Assembly (NCBI GenBank): GCA_003565055.1
Contig: PXDM01000225.1
Span: 1-8,474, forward strand
From: Paracoccaceae bacterium
Lineage (GTDB): Bacteria; Pseudomonadota; Alphaproteobacteria; Rhodobacterales; Rhodobacteraceae
Direction of reading: 5' to 3'
Length of the DNA stretch: 8,474 nt
The notes below the pieces were generated by a model. That model made no database searches and was not told where the DNA came from. It was given only the letters and a program-made list of their open reading frames with translations. Positions 6,157 through 8,474 of the stretch are shown one piece after another. How positions within the stretch are numbered: position 1 is the first letter of the stretch; every line of letters begins with the position of its first letter. The position numbers were made by a program, and so were the translations under genes.

Positions 6157-6936
6157 ATGACACCCCTGCCGCTGGGACAGCGCCCGCCTGTGCTCGATAT
6201 GAGCAATGTCACCAAGACCTTCAACGGGAATGTGGTGGCTCTGCGCGACATGAACCTGTCGGTGAATGAAGGCGATTTCATCTCGCTTCTGGGGCCGTCG
6301 GGCTGCGGAAAATCCACGGCCCTGCGCCTGATCTCGGGACTGTCGATCCCCAGCAGCGGGCGGATCAACTGGGCCGGGGGGCAGTCGGAAAATGACCTCG
6401 GCGTGGTGTTTCAGGAACCGACCCTGATGCCCTGGGCGACTGTGGCGCAGAATGTCTGGCTGCCCTTCCGGCTGAAGGGCAAGAGCTATGCCTCGGTCAA
6501 GGACGACATCATGGAAGCGCTGCGGCTGGTGGGGCTGGAGAAATTCCTTGAAGCCTATCCGCGCGAATTGTCGGGGGGCATGAAGATGCGTGTCTCCATC
6601 GCCCGCGCGATGGTGACGAAACCGCGGCTGATCCTGATGGATGAGCCATTCGCGGCGCTTGACGAGATCACGCGCTTCCGGCTGAACAATGACCTTCTGG
6701 CTCTGAAATCCAAGATCGGCTGTACGGTGATTTTCGTGACCCATTCAGTGTTTGAATCGGTCTTTCTGTCGGACCGGATCGTTGTCATGGCCGCGCGTCC
6801 CGGTCGGGTGATCCGCGAAGTTCAGGTCGATGCGCCCTATCCACGCAGCGAGGCGTTCCGCACCTCGGCCGACTACGCGGCCCTGTGTCGCGAGACCTCC
6901 GAAGCGCTGCATCAAGCGATGGGGGAGCCTGCATGA
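6157..6936 (+). CDS. ABC transporter ATP-binding protein, NitT/TauT (SsuB/TauB) type
   Basis: This 259-residue ATPase powers the importer formed with the preceding binding protein and following permease. Motifs are complete: Walker A 'GPSGCGKST' (46-54), Q-loop 'FQEPTLMPW' (85-93), signature 'LSGGM' (138-142), Walker B 'LILMDEP' (158-164), D-loop 'ALDE' (167-170) and switch 'VTHS' with H196. 'FQEPTLMPW' and 'DEPFAALDEITR' are characteristic of the nitrate/sulfonate/taurine subfamily, and its size is normal. The ATG at 6157 has 'CGGAG' 5 nt upstream; an in-frame TTG at 6139 lacks such support. Its stop overlaps the permease start (ATGA at 6933-6936), indicating translational coupling. Confidence 0.95.
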   Translation: MTPLPLGQRPPVLDMSNVTKTFNGNVVALRDMNLSVNEGDFISLLGPSGCGKSTALRLISGLSIPSSGRINWAGGQSENDLGVVFQEPTLMPWATVAQNVWLPFRLKGKSYASVKDDIMEALRLVGLEKFLEAYPRELSGGMKMRVSIARAMVTKPRLILMDEPFAALDEITRFRLNNDLLALKSKIGCTVIFVTHSVFESVFLSDRIVVMAARPGRVIREVQVDAPYPRSEAFRTSADYAALCRETSEALHQAMGEPA

Positions 6937-7781
6937 GCATCGCGGAAAACCAGCCGCTCTTTGACGCCGAAGACCTGCGCCGCCAGCGCGCTGCACGGTT
7001 CGAGCGCTTCGGCAAATGGCTTTTGCCGGTCGCGGTGATGATCGCGCTGATCTGGCTCTGGGACCGGATGGTGGTCTGGAACGAGATCCCGCATTTCATC
7101 CTGCCGCGCCCCGGTCTGGTGCTGGAGACGCTGATCAAGGACTGGCCAATGCTCTTTGACGCGCTTCTGGTGACGTTGCAGATCACCATGATGGCGCTCG
7201 CCGTGGCGGTGATCGGGGGGGTGGGGCTCGCCGTCGCCTTCACCCAGAGCCGTCTGGTCGAGATGTCCTTCTACCCCTATGCGGTGATCCTGCAGGTGAC
7301 GCCGGTGGTGTCCATCGCGCCCTTGATCTTCATCTATGTGGACAGCCGCACGGCGGGGCTGTTGATCTGCGCATGGCTGGTCGCGTTCTTCCCCATCCTC
7401 GCCAATACCACGCTGGGGCTGAACTCCGCCGATCACAATCTGCGCGATCTGTTCCGCATCTATGGCGCGACGCGCTGGCAGACGCTGCGCTACCTGCGCC
7501 TGCCCTCGGCCTTGCCCTATTTCCTTGGGGGCTTGCGCATCGCAGGCGGGCTCGCGCTGATCGGGGCGGTGGTCGCGGAATATGTCGCAGGCACAGGTGG
7601 GATCGGATCGGGGCTTGCCTTCCGCATCCTTGAGGCCGGGTATCGGCTGAACATCCCGCGCATGTTCGCAGCCCTGATCCTGATCGCGGTCACGGGTGTG
7701 GTGATCTTCGCGGGGCTGTCTTTCCTCAGCCATATGCTGTTGCGTAAATGGCATGAGAGTGCGTTGAAGCGAGAGACCTGA
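6933..7781 (+). CDS. ABC transporter permease, NitT/TauT (SsuC/TauC) type, BPD_transp_1 fold
   Basis: The 282-residue inner-membrane subunit probably forms a homodimeric channel. About six hydrophobic segments can be seen (roughly 29-45, 78-104, 113-135, 140-160, 200-217 and 244-270), preceded by a basic cytoplasmic N-terminus ('RRQRAARFERFGKW'). The ATPase-contacting EAA-type loop is at ~168-205: 'NLRDLFRIYGATRWQTLRYL' then 'RLPSALPYFLGGLRIAGGLA'. Here the canonical E-A-A triad is degenerate ('RIYGA'), which is common in this subfamily. A strong Shine-Dalgarno (GGGGGAG) lies 6 nt before the ATG, inside the ATPase gene, and the ATG shares bases with its stop. The permease stop in turn overlaps the deaminase start (TGATG at 7779-7783). 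Confidence 0.95.
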   Translation: MSIAENQPLFDAEDLRRQRAARFERFGKWLLPVAVMIALIWLWDRMVVWNEIPHFILPRPGLVLETLIKDWPMLFDALLVTLQITMMALAVAVIGGVGLAVAFTQSRLVEMSFYPYAVILQVTPVVSIAPLIFIYVDSRTAGLLICAWLVAFFPILANTTLGLNSADHNLRDLFRIYGATRWQTLRYLRLPSALPYFLGGLRIAGGLALIGAVVAEYVAGTGGIGSGLAFRILEAGYRLNIPRMFAALILIAVTGVVIFAGLSFLSHMLLRKWHESALKRET

Positions 7782-8474
7782 TGGATTTCAAGCCCCTGCC
7801 CGCGACTGGCCCCTTCCGGCTGGAGAATATCACAGTGCCTGCCTGCCTGCTTGGCCAGTCGGGCGGGCTGATACGCCATGCGCTGACCATCGACGGACCT
7901 GCGCTTTCCGACCGCGCGGATGTGCCGGAGGTCGACATGGGCGGCGCGTTGGTGCTGCCCTGCTTCATCGACATGCACACGCATCTCGACAAGGGCCATA
8001 TCTGGCCGCGCAGCCCCAATCCTGACGGCACTTTCATGGGCGCGCTGACGACTGTGGCCGCAGACCGTCAGGCCGCATGGAGCGCCGAGGATGTGCGCGC
8101 CCGTATGGATTTCGCGCTGCGCTGCGCCTATGCTTACGGCACGCGCGCGATCCGCACGCATATTGACAGCATCGCGCCGCAGGACGCGATTTCTTGGCCC
8201 GTATTCGCCGAGCTGCGCGAAGCGTGGGCAGGGCGCATTGCATTGCAAGGGGCGGCACTTGCGGGCGTGGACAAGGTCGATATGGCGGGCGATTACGCGC
8301 GCACTGCCGATATCGTGGCCGAACATGGCGGTGTGCTGGGGCTGGTGACCTATCCCGTGCCCAATCTGCGCGCGCAGTTGCACGGGTTCTTCCAGCTGGC
8401 CATGGCCCGCGATCTGGAAGTTGATTTCCACGCAGATGAAACCGGCGATCCGTCCGCCGCGACGCTGCGGGTGA
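7781..8474 (+). CDS. Cytosine-deaminase-like amidohydrolase, 3'-truncated by the window
   Basis: The first 231 codons of a metal-dependent TIM-barrel amidohydrolase are present; the frame is still open at the window end. The ATG at 7781 overlaps the permease stop (TGATG), so the enzyme is part of the operon. Metal ligands of the CodA-like group are recognisable: 'DMHTHLDKG' (H66, H68), 'IRTHIDS' (H127) and 'VDFHADE' (H217, E220), matching 'PHIHLD', 'VRTHVDV' and 'DVHCDE' of E. coli cytosine deaminase; the last aspartate ligand lies beyond the window. An insertion-like loop after H68 ('GHIWPRSPNPDGTFMGAL') parallels the CodA lid region. The Gln that contacts cytosine in CodA (Gln156, in 'AFPQEG') aligns with Gly162 ('ALAGVD'), so the substrate may differ. 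Expected reaction: hydrolytic deamination or ring-amide hydrolysis of an imported heterocycle in the cytoplasm. There is no signal peptide. Confidence 0.88.
   Translation, partial: MDFKPLPATGPFRLENITVPACLLGQSGGLIRHALTIDGPALSDRADVPEVDMGGALVLPCFIDMHTHLDKGHIWPRSPNPDGTFMGALTTVAADRQAAWSAEDVRARMDFALRCAYAYGTRAIRTHIDSIAPQDAISWPVFAELREAWAGRIALQGAALAGVDKVDMAGDYARTADIVAEHGGVLGLVTYPVPNLRAQLHGFFQLAMARDLEVDFHADETGDPSAATLRV

Noticed and set aside
6912..8431. Long - strand open frames (6912-7754 and 7517-8431) opposite the permease and deaminase
   Set aside because: Both are complements of genes with clear family motifs; their translations are His/Arg/Gln-rich without any domain.
1..8474. CRISPR array, tRNA/rRNA genes, insertion sequence or integrase
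   Set aside because: No regularly spaced repeats, tRNA-like cloverleaf, transposase motif or terminal inverted repeats were seen on either strand.

Overview
The window looks like chromosomal DNA of an alphaproteobacterium, most probably of the Rhodobacteraceae/Rhodobacterales. The basis is high G+C, GCG/CGC-rich codon use, long antisense open frames caused by that composition, and gene families typical of the group: a DUF2793 tail-fibre protein, a KpsE/KpsT capsule exporter and a NitT/TauT-type ABC operon ending in a cytosine-deaminase-like enzyme. This is inferred from protein character; no search was run.

Region 1 (1-1664, + strand) is the end of a capsule-export locus: the 3' part of a KpsE/CtrB/BexC-type inner-membrane/periplasmic exporter followed by a complete KpsT-type ATPase. 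Directly after the kpsT stop lies a perfect 9-bp inverted repeat, a good candidate terminator between convergent genes.

Region 2 (1702-3360, - strand) is one 552-residue gene with an N-terminal DUF2793 domain, a tail-fibre 'GGTGA...NLGLG' motif, a pyocin-knob-like segment and a C-terminal module like that of lambdoid-phage tail fibres. No other phage gene is visible. It may be the unlinked tail-fibre gene of a Rhodobacterales gene transfer agent (GTA). Its 5' intergenic region (3361-3612) holds a 28-bp near-perfect palindrome and a spaced direct repeat.

Region 3 (3613-4901) has galU (UDP-glucose pyrophosphorylase, +), which supplies nucleotide sugar for surface glycans, overlapping tail-to-tail with a RidA-family gene (-) that lacks the catalytic arginine.

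Region 4 (5138-8474, + strand) is a tightly packed operon: a secreted SsuA/THI5-like binding protein, an ABC ATPase, an ABC permease, and the start of a cytosine-deaminase-like amidohydrolase that runs off the window. Together these suggest uptake of a pyrimidine-like or related N-heterocycle followed by hydrolytic deamination. The substrate is open, because the residue that reads cytosine in E. coli CodA appears not to be conserved.

The most interesting themes are the lone phage-type fibre gene between capsule export and galU (receptor and receptor-binding protein side by side), the palindrome in its upstream region, and the transporter plus divergent deaminase as a candidate uncharacterised salvage or catabolic pathway.
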